From contig JBCCHB010000035.1 in the NCBI GenBank assembly GCA_039028975.1, positions 49,905 to 113,904 of the forward strand: a DNA stretch of 64,000 bases. The letters run 5' to 3'. The notes below the pieces were generated by a model. The model ran no database searches. It saw only the letters and a list, made by a program, of their open reading frames with translations, and was not told the origin of the DNA. This document shows positions 47,247-56,004 of the stretch, piece by piece. This DNA is from JAHBNG01 sp039028975 (lineage in GTDB: Bacteria > Chloroflexota > Anaerolineae > Caldilineales > Caldilineaceae). Position 1 is the stretch's first letter; each line of letters starts with the position of its first letter. A program made the position numbers and the translations under genes.

Positions 47247-48359
47247 ATGTCCGAACGAATACCATCACTAACCAGTATGGTCGAATGCGCTGGTTGAGCG
47301 TCTAAGCTCCCTCCGGGGACTTTGTCGCAGGTCGTGCGACATGTAGCCAACCATTTTCCAACCGAAGAACACGCCAATGTATTAGTCGGGTTAGGGGAGC
47401 CAGATGATGCGGCTGTCTACCTGCTTGATGAAGAACGTGCGCTAATCAAGACCACTGATTTTTTCACACCGATTGTGGATGATCCGTGGCAATACGGGGC
47501 CATTGCCGCAGCCAATTCGATGAGTGATGTCTTTGCAATGGGGGGGGAAGTTCTCTTCTGTCTTAACATTGCCGGATTTCCCGAAAGCCTGGATTCAGAA
47601 ATTGTTGCTCAGATCTTTTCTGGTGGTGCAGCCAAAGTAAAAGAAGCCGGCGGGGCCATCGCTGGTGGCCATACAGTAACCAACCCTGAGCCGTTCTATG
47701 GCCTGAGCGTTACTGGAATGATCCGCCCCGAGCAGGTGATGCGTAAAGGCCGAGTTCAGGTAGGCGATCGCCTTTTCGTCACCAAGCCATTGGGGACAGG
47801 GATTGTCACAACAGCGGCCAAACTAACTGGCATCGGTGAGAGTCGCGCGATGCGCTTGGCCCGTCGCGCCCAGGGCAAGCCAGATCTGGATCCTGCCCAT
47901 TTGGACGCGGCCATCGAGTCAATGCTGCGCTTGAACCAAGCCGGAGCCAAGGCGGCTCGCACAGCCAAGGCCGTGGCAGGCACAGATATTACCGGCTTTG
48001 GGCTGCTGGGGCATGGTTCTGAAATGGCCGTTGCCAGCGGGCTTCATTCGGGGGCCGGCTTGCGGATCCGCGCCAGCGATGTGCCTGCTTTGCCCGGTGT
48101 CTGGACGTACATTCAAGCAGGCTATATCACCAGAGGAAGCCAACGCAATCCTGAACACTTCGCCAAACATGTGCGCTTCTCTGAATCTGTTTCACCGGCT
48201 CAACGCACGCTGCTTTGGGAAGTAGAGACGAGCGGAGGGCTGTTGGTAGCCGTTCCTGTGGATCAGGCTGAGACCTTTAGAATGGTTTGCCAGGATGAAG
48301 GTCAAGATTGCTGGGAGATCGGCGAGGCGATAGATGGCGAAGGGATTGAGGTGGTTTAA
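47247..48359 (+). CDS. selD: Selenide, water dikinase, itself a selenoprotein (Sec17)
   Basis: SelD makes selenophosphate from selenide and ATP for selenocysteine and selenouridine synthesis. ATG 47247 has AAGGA at 47233-47237 and reads MSERIPSLTSMVECAG, then TGA at 47295-47297, then ASKLPPGTLSQVV. The TGA falls exactly at the catalytic Cys/Sec position of SelD (CAG-U-x-x-K-x-P-P). A hairpin TGTCGCA-GGTCG-TGCGACA at 47323-47341 follows 25 bp later, resembling a bacterial SECIS. The rest is a normal SelD: GEPDDAAVYLL, TDFFTPIVDDPWQYGAIAAANSMSDVFAMGG, GGHTVTNPEPFYGL. A conventional gene caller would begin it wrongly at TTG 47322. Total 370 aa. Confidence 0.93.
47323..47341 (+). promoter_or_regulatory. 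SECIS-like hairpin of selD
   Basis: A seven-bp perfect stem TGTCGCA/TGCGACA closes the loop GGTCG. The apical loop begins 32 bases after the TGA, within the range accepted for bacterial SECIS. E. coli fdhF has a very similar GCA-GGTCU-GC top. Confidence 0.8.
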
Positions 48360-48435
48360 AACAGATGATATAGTGACGCCCCGTACCGCACGAGGGCGTT
48401 CTAATTACACAGTTACAGTTTGCTCTAAAAAAGTC

Positions 48436-49284
48436 TCAAGTCCGGGGTCCGAAGTCAGTTACCTCGGATATAGACCTTGGACTCTTGACAGTGGACTGGG
48501 GACTGATTTTCATCTTTTTGACTTTCTCTTTTTCAATCCCTAGCCCTTCAGCGATAATTGAGCGAGCCTGAACGGCCAACGTCTGGGCATGCTGGGATGA
48601 TTTTGGATAGATTGTCTCCAAAGGGATCAATTCGGCACGAATCGGTTTTCCGTATGTAGCCAGACGCCAGACGGCTTGAATCATACTTTCCCCGTGACGT
48701 CCATGCCACGTTGTTATCTCGGGTTTGTCGTATTTGATGGCACAAAGTAAGTACGGGATCTCATTTTCGGCTGCAATTCGAAATGTACCGCGCCGAAAAT
48801 TGAACAGTGTGTAGCCATCTCCTAATCTACCTTCGGGGAAGATGACGATGGGTGGTTGGGGATCAGATTTTAATGCTTCCGCTAGCTGCCCCTTTACCGA
48901 ACGCCCAGATTTGATATCGCCTCTTTCAATGAATACACTCCCTACGGCTTCGCTCAACCACCCTAAAACAGGGCGCTGACGAACTTCTATGGCGGCCAAA
49001 TAACGCACGGGATAGAACGCATTGGTCAAGAGAATGTCTAAATAGGATTGGTGGTTCGCCAAAAGTAGGCCCTGATGAGTACGCAATCTATCCGGTTCGG
49101 GGCATAACATGGTGATTCTAAAGACTCTTGCTGCTGCCCATACGATGGGTATGATAAGCCAATTGGCGAGCCGTATCCCCTCTCTCCGTATAGTGGTTAC
49201 GTGCCCCACCGCAACAAGAAAAAATGCACAGAGCAGCAGAAACGCCACTACCCCCATACGAATCATGCCGAAAATCAGGTTCAT
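48436..49284 (-). CDS. plsC: 1-acyl-sn-glycerol-3-phosphate acyltransferase
   Basis: A 282-aa protein; AAGGTGA precedes ATG 49284. The N-terminal membrane segment is at residues 8-30. Acyltransferase motifs: NHQSYLD (block I, catalytic His-x4-Asp), SVFIERGD, and FPEGRLGDG (block III). It transfers the second acyl chain to make phosphatidic acid. The last 25 residues (from KISPQSTV) run through sequence that looks like intergenic spacer, so the original stop may have been lost. It converges on selD. Confidence 0.88.
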   Translation of the reverse strand: MNLIFGMIRMGVVAFLLLCAFFLVAVGHVTTIRREGIRLANWLIIPIVWAAARVFRITMLCPEPDRLRTHQGLLLANHQSYLDILLTNAFYPVRYLAAIEVRQRPVLGWLSEAVGSVFIERGDIKSGRSVKGQLAEALKSDPQPPIVIFPEGRLGDGYTLFNFRRGTFRIAAENEIPYLLCAIKYDKPEITTWHGRHGESMIQAVWRLATYGKPIRAELIPLETIYPKSSQHAQTLAVQARSIIAEGLGIEKEKVKKMKISPQSTVKSPRSISEVTDFGPRT

Positions 49285-49326
49285 TGAGTCTCACCTTGTC
49301 TTACTTTTTGTGACCACACGGATAGG

Positions 49327-50289
49327 CTACCCGATTCGTAATCGATAGAAAAGGAGCGACGTGCTCATGAGCAAAACCAGCGTCATAGCAGAATTCATGA
49401 GTGTGTTAATCAACCCACTTATGATTTGAACGGGGCCCAATCTAATACCTTGCTGGAGTTGTTGTACACATGCATTAATAGCTTCTCGGGATTCGCCGGC
49501 GTTACTTATACATTCCATCATTGCCTGCTGAGCTGGTCTTACACTCATAAAAGCAAGCGGTGCAGTGACGATTGCAAATGCGATTCCTATAATGATAGAT
49601 ATCGCAATATAAAGTAGAGCCAGCCGAATAATCGATGATAAATGTTCCCGTAGGAACTGTACTCCCACCCTGAGCGAGCTAAATAGATCTAGATCTGCCA
49701 AGATAGCAGCATTGGAAGAGAAAAGAGTCCAAGCTGTTAATGGAATGACCAATATGATCGTAGAACATACCGCCAATGGGATTAGAGCGAAGAACGAAGC
49801 GGATGGTTCAGCCATGCCTTCTTCAGGGAACGCACTGAACAGTGGCTGGAGTTCTTGGAACATCATGAAATAGAGGACCGCATATACAATCAGCAATGGT
49901 CCCACTAGAACGAGATCAATGCCAGCTACTCTTGATACTTTTGGCCAAACACTTGGTAACAGAGCTGAAATAGACACGTCCTTATTACTCGCTGTTTGGC
50001 CCACACCTTCGACAACTACACCACGGGTTACAAGACTAAGTGCCCAGTATGCAACCATAAAAATTGAATAGTACCCCATGAAGGAAGAAAACGTTTGAGG
50101 GAATTGAGTTGGAAAGCTCCCCTCTGATACATCCTCAAACATGGCTGCCTGCATGTCGGCTTGAAGAATGAAGGCCCCAAATTGAAAGACACACATGGGC
50201 ACAAAGATCACTGCAAGCACTTGAAACCAGAATCGGGGATAAGTCCAAAACAGATTCCAAGTTTGTTTCATAACCAAACGGCTACTCAT
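49327..50289 (-). CDS. Multi-pass membrane protein of unknown function
   Basis: ATG 50289 (MSSRLVMKQTWNLFW) is chosen for its GGGAG; the frame to 50406 adds non-conserved residues. The 320-aa protein has about six membrane segments with a long acidic extracytoplasmic loop and a small loop with two cysteines (MECISNAG...NACVQQ). The overall layout resembles YciC-like or glycerophosphodiester-phosphodiesterase membrane-domain proteins. No catalytic motif is visible. It is upstream of plsC on the same strand with a 42-bp gap. Confidence 0.65.
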   Translation of the reverse strand: MSSRLVMKQTWNLFWTYPRFWFQVLAVIFVPMCVFQFGAFILQADMQAAMFEDVSEGSFPTQFPQTFSSFMGYYSIFMVAYWALSLVTRGVVVEGVGQTASNKDVSISALLPSVWPKVSRVAGIDLVLVGPLLIVYAVLYFMMFQELQPLFSAFPEEGMAEPSASFFALIPLAVCSTIILVIPLTAWTLFSSNAAILADLDLFSSLRVGVQFLREHLSSIIRLALLYIAISIIIGIAFAIVTAPLAFMSVRPAQQAMMECISNAGESREAINACVQQLQQGIRLGPVQIISGLINTLMNSAMTLVLLMSTSLLFYRLRIG

Positions 50290-50460
50290 AATTCGACTCC
50301 CTGTTAAATTCAAAATCGATACCCAAACATATTTTGTTCCCCTTTTGCGTGCAACCCAGCCTGACTGGGGTACTGTTTGGGACAAAATTCTACTTATTAT
50401 GAACAACCTTAGCAGTTAAATTCTTTCCTGCTATTTTTCTATTTGAATTTGAGTACAGGG

Positions 50461-50549
50461 AGTCGCATAATCAGTAAAACGCAATGTGCCTGACGCCTGC
50501 CAGGCCAACTTTGGACTAGGAGACCATGCGACTGCGGACTACTGATTAT
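50461..50549. repeat. Palindromic spacer element
   Basis: AGTCGCAT (50461-50468) with ATGCGACT (50526-50533), and ATAATCAGTA (50467-50476) with TACTGATTAT (50540-50549), can pair, and a small GCCTG/CAGGC hairpin lies between. It sits after the stop of the SDR gene. Confidence 0.55.
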
Positions 50550-50559
50550 ACGTAGGCCA

Positions 50560-51537
50560 TTAATTATTTAACTGTGCTAAATCAATCTTGCCAGCCTCAA
50601 TCAATTGATGGAAGCGCTCCATATCGTCAGAGATCGCCTGCTCGAGTGGCGTATGAGGAACCTGACCAATAATGGACCGCAGCCCACTGTCATCCAGGTC
50701 CGATGGAAACGGCAATGGTGCATTGGACTCATATGAGATCTCTGCGTTTGGTGCCTTGGCCTTTAATGTCTCCACAAACGCAGAGACCTGGACCACATCA
50801 TTGCGCAGATTACAGCCGGCGGCCCCTTGGTATTGAGAACGAGCACAAGCAATAAACATCTGCGCCACATCGTTGGCATGTTCCAAGGCCACAGGACCAT
50901 CAAAGCGAATGTGGAAAGGCTTATCCGCAGTGGCAGCTAAGATCGCCTTAGCGATATCGGACGTCATGCCCTGATCTCTTGCAACGCCATAGACGATGTA
51001 TGGACGCAAACCCACGCTACCTACCTGCCAATCCTGCCAGTAGATCCGAGCCGTCCCCTCATTGGCCACTTTGTAGACACCATAAAGGGTTTCGGGAAGC
51101 AGCGGTACATCATCGGTGATGGGACCATCAGGGTACTTGTCAGCTGGGCCAAGCACGGCCAGCGAACTGGCATAGGAAAGCCCTTTGACGCCGCCATGAC
51201 GGGCAGCTTCAAAAATGTTGACTGTACCAACCACATTCACGGCTGAACCCAACGACGGATTTGCTTTACAGAAGGGGACCTGCAAACCAGCCAAGTGGAT
51301 GATATGGGTCACCCCATTCTCCTCTACAACCGAGCGTACGGCATTGAGATCAGTTACATCCAATTGGGCCCACGTGATCTGCTCATTCAACTCCTCGTCA
51401 GAGAGCAGCAACCTGGGCCGCACCGGATCCGTCGCCAGATCGGTTGCCACCACATTGACATGCTGATCCACCAAATTTCTCAAAACCCAAGCGCCAATAC
51501 AGCCCATGGAGCCGGTAATCATAAATGTTTCGCTCAT
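50560..51537 (-). CDS. NAD-dependent epimerase/dehydratase (extended SDR)
   Basis: ATG 51537 (MSETFMITGSMG) is used; a longer start at 51561 would overlap the upstream gene. The 325-aa protein has the nucleotide-binding GSMGCIG, the acidic residue of strand 2 in VATDLA, IIHLAGLQ, and the active-site YGVYK. It is an extended short-chain dehydrogenase acting on a sugar or sugar acid. It follows the FAH-family gene by 16 bp, so the two act in one pathway, probably sugar-acid breakdown. Confidence 0.9.
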   Translation of the reverse strand: MSETFMITGSMGCIGAWVLRNLVDQHVNVVATDLATDPVRPRLLLSDEELNEQITWAQLDVTDLNAVRSVVEENGVTHIIHLAGLQVPFCKANPSLGSAVNVVGTVNIFEAARHGGVKGLSYASSLAVLGPADKYPDGPITDDVPLLPETLYGVYKVANEGTARIYWQDWQVGSVGLRPYIVYGVARDQGMTSDIAKAILAATADKPFHIRFDGPVALEHANDVAQMFIACARSQYQGAAGCNLRNDVVQVSAFVETLKAKAPNAEISYESNAPLPFPSDLDDSGLRSIIGQVPHTPLEQAISDDMERFHQLIEAGKIDLAQLNN

Positions 51538-51553
51538 ATCGTGATCCTTCTTA

Positions 51554-52420
51554 TTACTCAATCACGCAAGGATTTGTCAACTGCCCCAACCCTTCTACTT
51601 CCACGGTACAGACATCTCCGTCCTTGAGGAAAATAGGCGGTTTGCGGGCGAAACCAACCCCATCAGGCGTACCTGTCGTGACCACATCGCCGGGTTCCAG
51701 GGTGAAGGCTTGGGTCAAGTAAGACATAAGGAAAGGAATCTTGAAGATAAGGTGTTTGGTGCTGGAGTCTTGCAAGGCTTCTCCATTGACTAAACACTTG
51801 ATGCTTAGATTATGGGGATCGGCAATCTCGTCTTTGGTCACCAAATAGGGACCTAGTGGACAGAAGGTATCAAGGGATTTTCCTCGAATCCACTGATCAC
51901 CTGGGGCCATTTGAAGGTCGCGGGCGCTCACATCATGACAGTTGAGGTAGCCAGCAATGTACTCAAACGCATCGGCTTCGCTGACGTTTTTGGCTCTTTT
52001 GCCGATAATAAAGGCCAATTCGGCTTCATAATCAACTTCCGTGCTCAACGCCTCAGTCCAGCGGATATCGTCACCAGGCCCCACGATCGATGATGGATAC
52101 TTGCAGAACATGGTTGGCTTGGCAGGTACGTCGACGCCGGACTCAATGACATGATCCATATAATTTAGACCAATCGCCACGACTTTAGACGGGTTCGAGA
52201 TAGGGGACATGAGCTTTACATCCCCTTCTGGAATCCCTTCTCCGCCAGAATCTGCGATGGATTGGGCCAGTACCAGTCCATCATCGCCCATCTGCAAGAA
52301 GCTGAGCATGTCGTTGGGGAGTGTACCGCCCGATGCTGTATGAAGATTGAGAATATTTCCACCAGAGAGGACACCTAACTGGGGAGTGCTATTGCCGATG
52401 GTATAGGTGACTAATTTCAT
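51554..52420 (-). CDS. Fumarylacetoacetate hydrolase family protein
   Basis: A 288-aa protein with AAAGGAG before ATG 52420. FAH features: GLNYMDHVIESG, PTMFCKYPSSIVGPGDDI, the metal-binding EVDYEAELAFIIGKRAKNV, and TGTPDGVGFARKPPIFLKDGD. These enzymes hydrolyse or decarboxylate C-C bonds in beta-diketo acids with Mg2+. With the following dehydrogenase it suggests a non-phosphorylating sugar-acid pathway; the substrate is not readable. Confidence 0.92.
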   Translation of the reverse strand: MKLVTYTIGNSTPQLGVLSGGNILNLHTASGGTLPNDMLSFLQMGDDGLVLAQSIADSGGEGIPEGDVKLMSPISNPSKVVAIGLNYMDHVIESGVDVPAKPTMFCKYPSSIVGPGDDIRWTEALSTEVDYEAELAFIIGKRAKNVSEADAFEYIAGYLNCHDVSARDLQMAPGDQWIRGKSLDTFCPLGPYLVTKDEIADPHNLSIKCLVNGEALQDSSTKHLIFKIPFLMSYLTQAFTLEPGDVVTTGTPDGVGFARKPPIFLKDGDVCTVEVEGLGQLTNPCVIE

Positions 52421-52638
52421 CTGTTCTCCTTTGTGTTTGGTCGGTTATGAATAGTACTATTATACCCTCTCTTTCTTGGAATAGCCCAGTTGGGAACTAA
52501 TAAGTGTTGGTGAGCGTTTATCCTTTTACGTTGTTGTATACTAGCCATAATTCCGTTTATCGAGTAAACTTTGTATATCCCAATTGTATGATCTCTCAAT
52601 ACATACAAGGTACTGTTGGCGAATTGTTTGTGAAGTGA

Positions 52639-52683
52639 GCACGCCCCGTGCGGCTATGCGCCGGAAACCGGCACGAGGCGTGC
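52639..52683. repeat. GC-rich inverted repeat
   Basis: GCACGCCCCGTGC (52639-52651) pairs with GCACGAGGCGTGC (52671-52683) with one mismatch, and CCGG-AAA-CCGG lies within. It lies in the 600-bp gap between the FAH gene and the small protein gene, which holds no other gene. Confidence 0.6.
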
Positions 52684-52904
52684 CTACCTCCACATCGTAT
52701 GGGCATTTTTGAATTCGTCAGCAGTATCGTACAAACATTGAGTAAAACTTCGCATAAATAGCTATCAGATTAGAGCGGCTTCCTTTCTCTAAACAGAACT
52801 ATTTACCTTCTCGGGGATTTACGCCAGATATACTGGTATTGTTTCGTCTGCAGTTCTACGCTGATGCCGTCCTCGACACATACCGTTTGGCCACTTAATA
52901 GATG

Positions 52905-53001
52905 GCCAGAAAAAGCTTGTTCCCGTGAAGACGGAAATGTCCTCTCTGCTCAGGATTTCCCAGAATGGATTAGTTAAGAGTTGGGGCAAAGCTTTTCTGG
53001 C
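52905..53001. repeat. GCCAG palindromic repeat, fullest copy
   Basis: GCCAGAAAAAGCTTG at the left pairs with CAAAGCTTTTCTGGC at the right, with one shift. Related copies are at 22605-22650, 24736-24811 and, in part, 14182-14216. It ends 25 bp before the start of the next gene. Confidence 0.7.
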
Positions 53002-53025
53002 GAAGTATATATATAAAGACAACCT

Positions 53026-53460
53026 ATGGAACTACTAGAAGACTATTTTTACCCATACCCTGTAAAACCACCCCAGATCGTGGGCCGTTGCCGAGTTCGC
53101 ATCTACAAACGCAAGAATGGCAGCCGTGTTGTGCTTCTCTCTGAAGCCAAAGGCAACAAAGGCGAGCCGATTGCGGCTGTCAGCTCTGCCATCGCCACAG
53201 ATTTGGTCAAACGCTGGGATATCAATCCTAAGACGGCTCGCTGGATCGAACATACGCCTGGCACCAAGAAAAAGAAGGACGCCTTTGGTGAGCTAACATT
53301 CACCTGGGATAGCGAAAAGGTGGCCAGCAAGGCCAAATGGAAGAAGATTACGCTTGATGCTGCCGAAGAGCTAACGGGCGATGTCTTAGTGGAAATCGTT
53401 GAGCCAGAGGTGGGCTGGGTTTCGTCTGCTGTGGATCCAAAGAAGCCGCGCGTACGGTAG
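53026..53460 (+). CDS. Hypothetical protein (144 aa)
   Basis: A soluble, lysine-rich protein with no signal peptide. The opening MELLEDYFYPYPVKPP, then VGRCRVRIYKRKNGSRVVLLSE, looks like a beta-rich single domain with a predicted helix at SSAIATDLVKRW. Charged residues and codon use look native. I do not recognise the family. A strong bidirectional terminator follows 175 bp after the stop. The palindromic repeat lies right before it, so its own promoter may lie within or before that repeat. Confidence 0.7.
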   Translation: MELLEDYFYPYPVKPPQIVGRCRVRIYKRKNGSRVVLLSEAKGNKGEPIAAVSSAIATDLVKRWDINPKTARWIEHTPGTKKKKDAFGELTFTWDSEKVASKAKWKKITLDAAEELTGDVLVEIVEPEVGWVSSAVDPKKPRVR

Positions 53461-53634
53461 GATTGAGCAATTTTGACGAATTTCGGGAATTTGAAAAATT
53501 GAGCGAAGGATCCGGGGTCAGTGATACGATAAACAGAGCAAGGAAACATACTAACCTCTCCACAGTGTGTTCTCCTTGTTGTTTCTCCTTTCTTGGGTGT
53601 TTTTAGTTTTCTCCTTTTGGGTGATTGGGTGTGG

Positions 53635-53663
53635 AAAAGCCGCTGGGATCCAGCGGCTTTTTC
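53635..53663. terminator. Bidirectional intrinsic terminator
   Basis: AAAAGCCGCTGG (53635-53646) pairs with CCAGCGGCTTTT (53650-53661) around a GAT loop, with T-rich and A-rich flanks. It lies between the converging 144-aa and LysE genes. Confidence 0.92.
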
Positions 53664-53700
53664 TTTTCAAAAAACAAGGCTCGATAGGAGCCGAATTCCA

Positions 53701-54294
53701 TTATCGAACCAAAATCCACATAGCAACCCCTGCCAGCAGAAGCCCAAAGATCTTGCCCTGCCAACGAACCCCAAATTTTGATTGAAATACGTGTTGCAAT
53801 AGGCTTCCACCAATGACCCAAGCCAGCAGGCTCCCAATGATCAATCCAAATAAAGCGATTGTAAGGAGAATAAACTGGGGCCGGGTTGATGAAGTAGGAT
53901 CTAGAAATTGAGTATACATGATTAACGGTACGGTCAATGCTTTGAAATTAAATAGCTGGACCAATGCTCCCTCTTGAAACCCCAGTTTCGTTTCGTTGGT
54001 TGCTTGTATTCCTGAAGAGCGAAAGAATCGCCAAGCTAAATAGAATAGATAAAGTGCACCAATGATCTTAAAAACTATAAAGAGCGTCGGGAAGCGAAAG
54101 ATAATCTCCCCAATTCCTACGCCTACCAGCCCAATCTGCACAGCAAAGACAGCAACAATGCCCCACATCAACGGCAACGTACGCCAAGTACCAAATCGGG
54201 CAGCAGTTGACGAAAGAAGTAAGTTGGCTGGGCCGGGGCTTATGGTTATTGGGAAAAAGGTCAGAAACCAGGCAAAGGCGAGTTGGGCTGTCAT
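53701..54294 (-). CDS. LysE/RhtB family amino-acid exporter
   Basis: A 197-aa protein with six membrane segments and the family's ISPGPANLLLSS near residues 18-29, and LGFQEGALVQLFNFKA for the loop before helix 4. Family members export amino acids such as lysine or homoserine lactone. Its ATG overlaps the stop of the AraC-type regulator by four bases, so it is under that regulator's control. Confidence 0.9.
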   Translation of the reverse strand: MTAQLAFAWFLTFFPITISPGPANLLLSSTAARFGTWRTLPLMWGIVAVFAVQIGLVGVGIGEIIFRFPTLFIVFKIIGALYLFYLAWRFFRSSGIQATNETKLGFQEGALVQLFNFKALTVPLIMYTQFLDPTSSTRPQFILLTIALFGLIIGSLLAWVIGGSLLQHVFQSKFGVRWQGKIFGLLLAGVAMWILVR

Positions 54295-55154
54295 CGCTGT
54301 ACCTCCTGCTGTGTACCTCGGTTGCAGTTGACCTGAACTTGGGCTGCATACTGCCCTGGGGTAACACCTACAATCTGTTTAAAGCGTCGAGTGAGGTGGC
54401 TCTGGCTGCTAAACCCTACATCATAGGCTACGTCAACCAGCGGCCTCCCTCGCTCAATCAACTGCTGCGCGCGTCGAATGCGCACATCTAGGAGAAAGGC
54501 ATGGGGTGGCATACCTACTTCGGCACGGAAGACACGCAACAAATAATAGGGACTAAGGGCCACATATTCAGCCAAATCACTCAATGTAATGGATTCGCAA
54601 AAGCGCTCTTCCATATAAGACCGAGCCAGCAAAACCGCCCTGTGTTCATTGCCTAATGCTTTTTTCTCTGAGCCGATATCTGCGTAACGATGGACAAGTT
54701 CGGCCAGCGTCGTAATAAAACGCGATTCACACTCAAGCGGGCTAGCCTTCTGAATGAGGGCATTGTGCAACGCAAATATACTTTTAGCGACGGCAGAATC
54801 ATCGATGCGCACTTCACTAAAAGATGGAACCCCTTGTGAAGCACCAGTCAACTCGGACGCTACCAACTGCATGTGGTCTAAACTTGGGTAGAGCGAGCGC
54901 ATCCGGAACCCACCTTCGCTAGCCGATTCACCAGTATGTACTACGCCAGGATTGATCAAGATCAGCCCACTTGGTGGCGTAACATGTTTGGTGCCATTGT
55001 GGGTAAAAGATTGTACACCCTCTTCAATCAGGCAGACGACATACTGATCATGGCTATGACGAGGGTAAGCATAATCTACCTGATAAGCATGCATTAGACC
55101 TACATCCAACTCGGTGTTATGCCAGAATCTGCGTTGTTCTTTAGTCTGTCTCAT
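54291..55154 (-). CDS. AraC-family transcriptional regulator
   Basis: The start is ATG 55154 (MRQTKEQRRFW) with AGGTGA upstream; an ATG at 55190 is possible. The 287-aa protein has an N-terminal cupin-like sensing domain (HSHDQYVVCLIEEGVQSF) and a C-terminal pair of helix-turn-helix motifs (LSDLAEYVALSPYYLLRVF and DVAYDVGFSSQSHLTRRFKQIVGVTPGQY). It is translationally coupled to the LysE exporter, so it probably senses the exported compound. Confidence 0.92.
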   Translation of the reverse strand: MRQTKEQRRFWHNTELDVGLMHAYQVDYAYPRHSHDQYVVCLIEEGVQSFTHNGTKHVTPPSGLILINPGVVHTGESASEGGFRMRSLYPSLDHMQLVASELTGASQGVPSFSEVRIDDSAVAKSIFALHNALIQKASPLECESRFITTLAELVHRYADIGSEKKALGNEHRAVLLARSYMEERFCESITLSDLAEYVALSPYYLLRVFRAEVGMPPHAFLLDVRIRRAQQLIERGRPLVDVAYDVGFSSQSHLTRRFKQIVGVTPGQYAAQVQVNCNRGTQQEVQR

Positions 55155-55358
55155 CTTGTCACCTGTTGTCACTTGTAAGAGCCTTCTCATGTTTCAAATC
55201 GTGCCAAGTCTACTATATCATTGGTGGAGGGGTAAGTGATTGCACGAAATTGCTCAGTTTAAGAAAATATCAAACGCCTATGAGCAACACATTAACAGAC
55301 GCGTTAATAGACAAAATCCCCAAGTAGCCTAAACTAGTATAGAGGATGGAGGTCCGAT

Positions 55359-55868
55359 TTGTCATCGTTAGAAGCCCACAGCCAAGATAATAAACAAGAT
55401 ACTCTTGCCGGTAAATTCCTTAAGCAGTTGAAAACCTGTGGTCTCTTTGGAGAGATTCTATCGCTTTATTTGGAGTATACAGGCGTGCGTCAGATCGAAC
55501 TATCTCAGCGCCTCTATGTAGAAGCTGCGACCGTCCACAACTGGCGCAAGGATAAACGATTACCTGATGCTCCTATGGTGTTGCGGATTTCAGCCGCGCT
55601 CGGGTTAACCAGTGTTCAACAGAAGACGCTCATCGATGCATGGCGGGTAACGCGAAGAGCGCGCGAGTTGGTGCCATGTGTTGAAGAAGTTAGCAAAAGT
55701 AGAGATGTTGTTACTCTGCTGTCGCTTAAGGCAGAATTTTCTACACAATTGGCAAGTGTTCGACGGCAAATCCAGTCTGCCAAATGGAGTAAGATGTACA
55801 CGAAAACTGACGATGCCGTATCGTATAGCGGCCTCGATCCTGATATTTGGTTATATTCAGGTTACTAA
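55359..55868 (+). CDS. Small helix-turn-helix protein
   Basis: The start is TTG 55359, with GGAGGT at 55348-55353. The 169-aa protein has an XRE-type helix-turn-helix at about residues 48-85 (QIELSQRLYVEAATVHNWRKD, then MVLRISAALGL). The C-terminal half is predicted helical with little similarity to anything I know. It is probably a DNA-binding regulator. A palindromic element starts right after its stop. Confidence 0.7.
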   Translation: MSSLEAHSQDNKQDTLAGKFLKQLKTCGLFGEILSLYLEYTGVRQIELSQRLYVEAATVHNWRKDKRLPDAPMVLRISAALGLTSVQQKTLIDAWRVTRRARELVPCVEEVSKSRDVVTLLSLKAEFSTQLASVRRQIQSAKWSKMYTKTDDAVSYSGLDPDIWLYSGY

Positions 55869-55875
55869 CAAAATA

Positions 55876-55988
55876 CAGTAGTTCACGATTTCGGTGGAGA
55901 AGGCGTTCTCTTAAGTCGGTTTCTCTCTGTAAACGCCGCATTAGAGAATGCTCATTCCACAGCTTTCTGGAACTTTCGTGAACTACTG
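55876..55988. repeat. 113-bp imperfect palindrome in the gap leader
   Basis: CAGTAGTTCACGA (55876-55888) pairs perfectly with TCGTGAACTACTG (55976-55988). Further pairs GGCGTT/AACGCC and TGGA/TCCA extend it inwards. It ends seven bases before the GAPDH ribosome-binding site, so it would form the 5' leader of that mRNA if transcribed from upstream. Confidence 0.75.
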
Positions 55989-56004
55989 AAATATGGAGGC
56001 ATCC

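Noticed and set aside
47322..48359. selD starting at TTG 47322
   Set aside because: This would drop the N-terminus with the catalytic residue; the frame clearly continues upstream through a Sec TGA to ATG 47247 with a ribosome-binding site.
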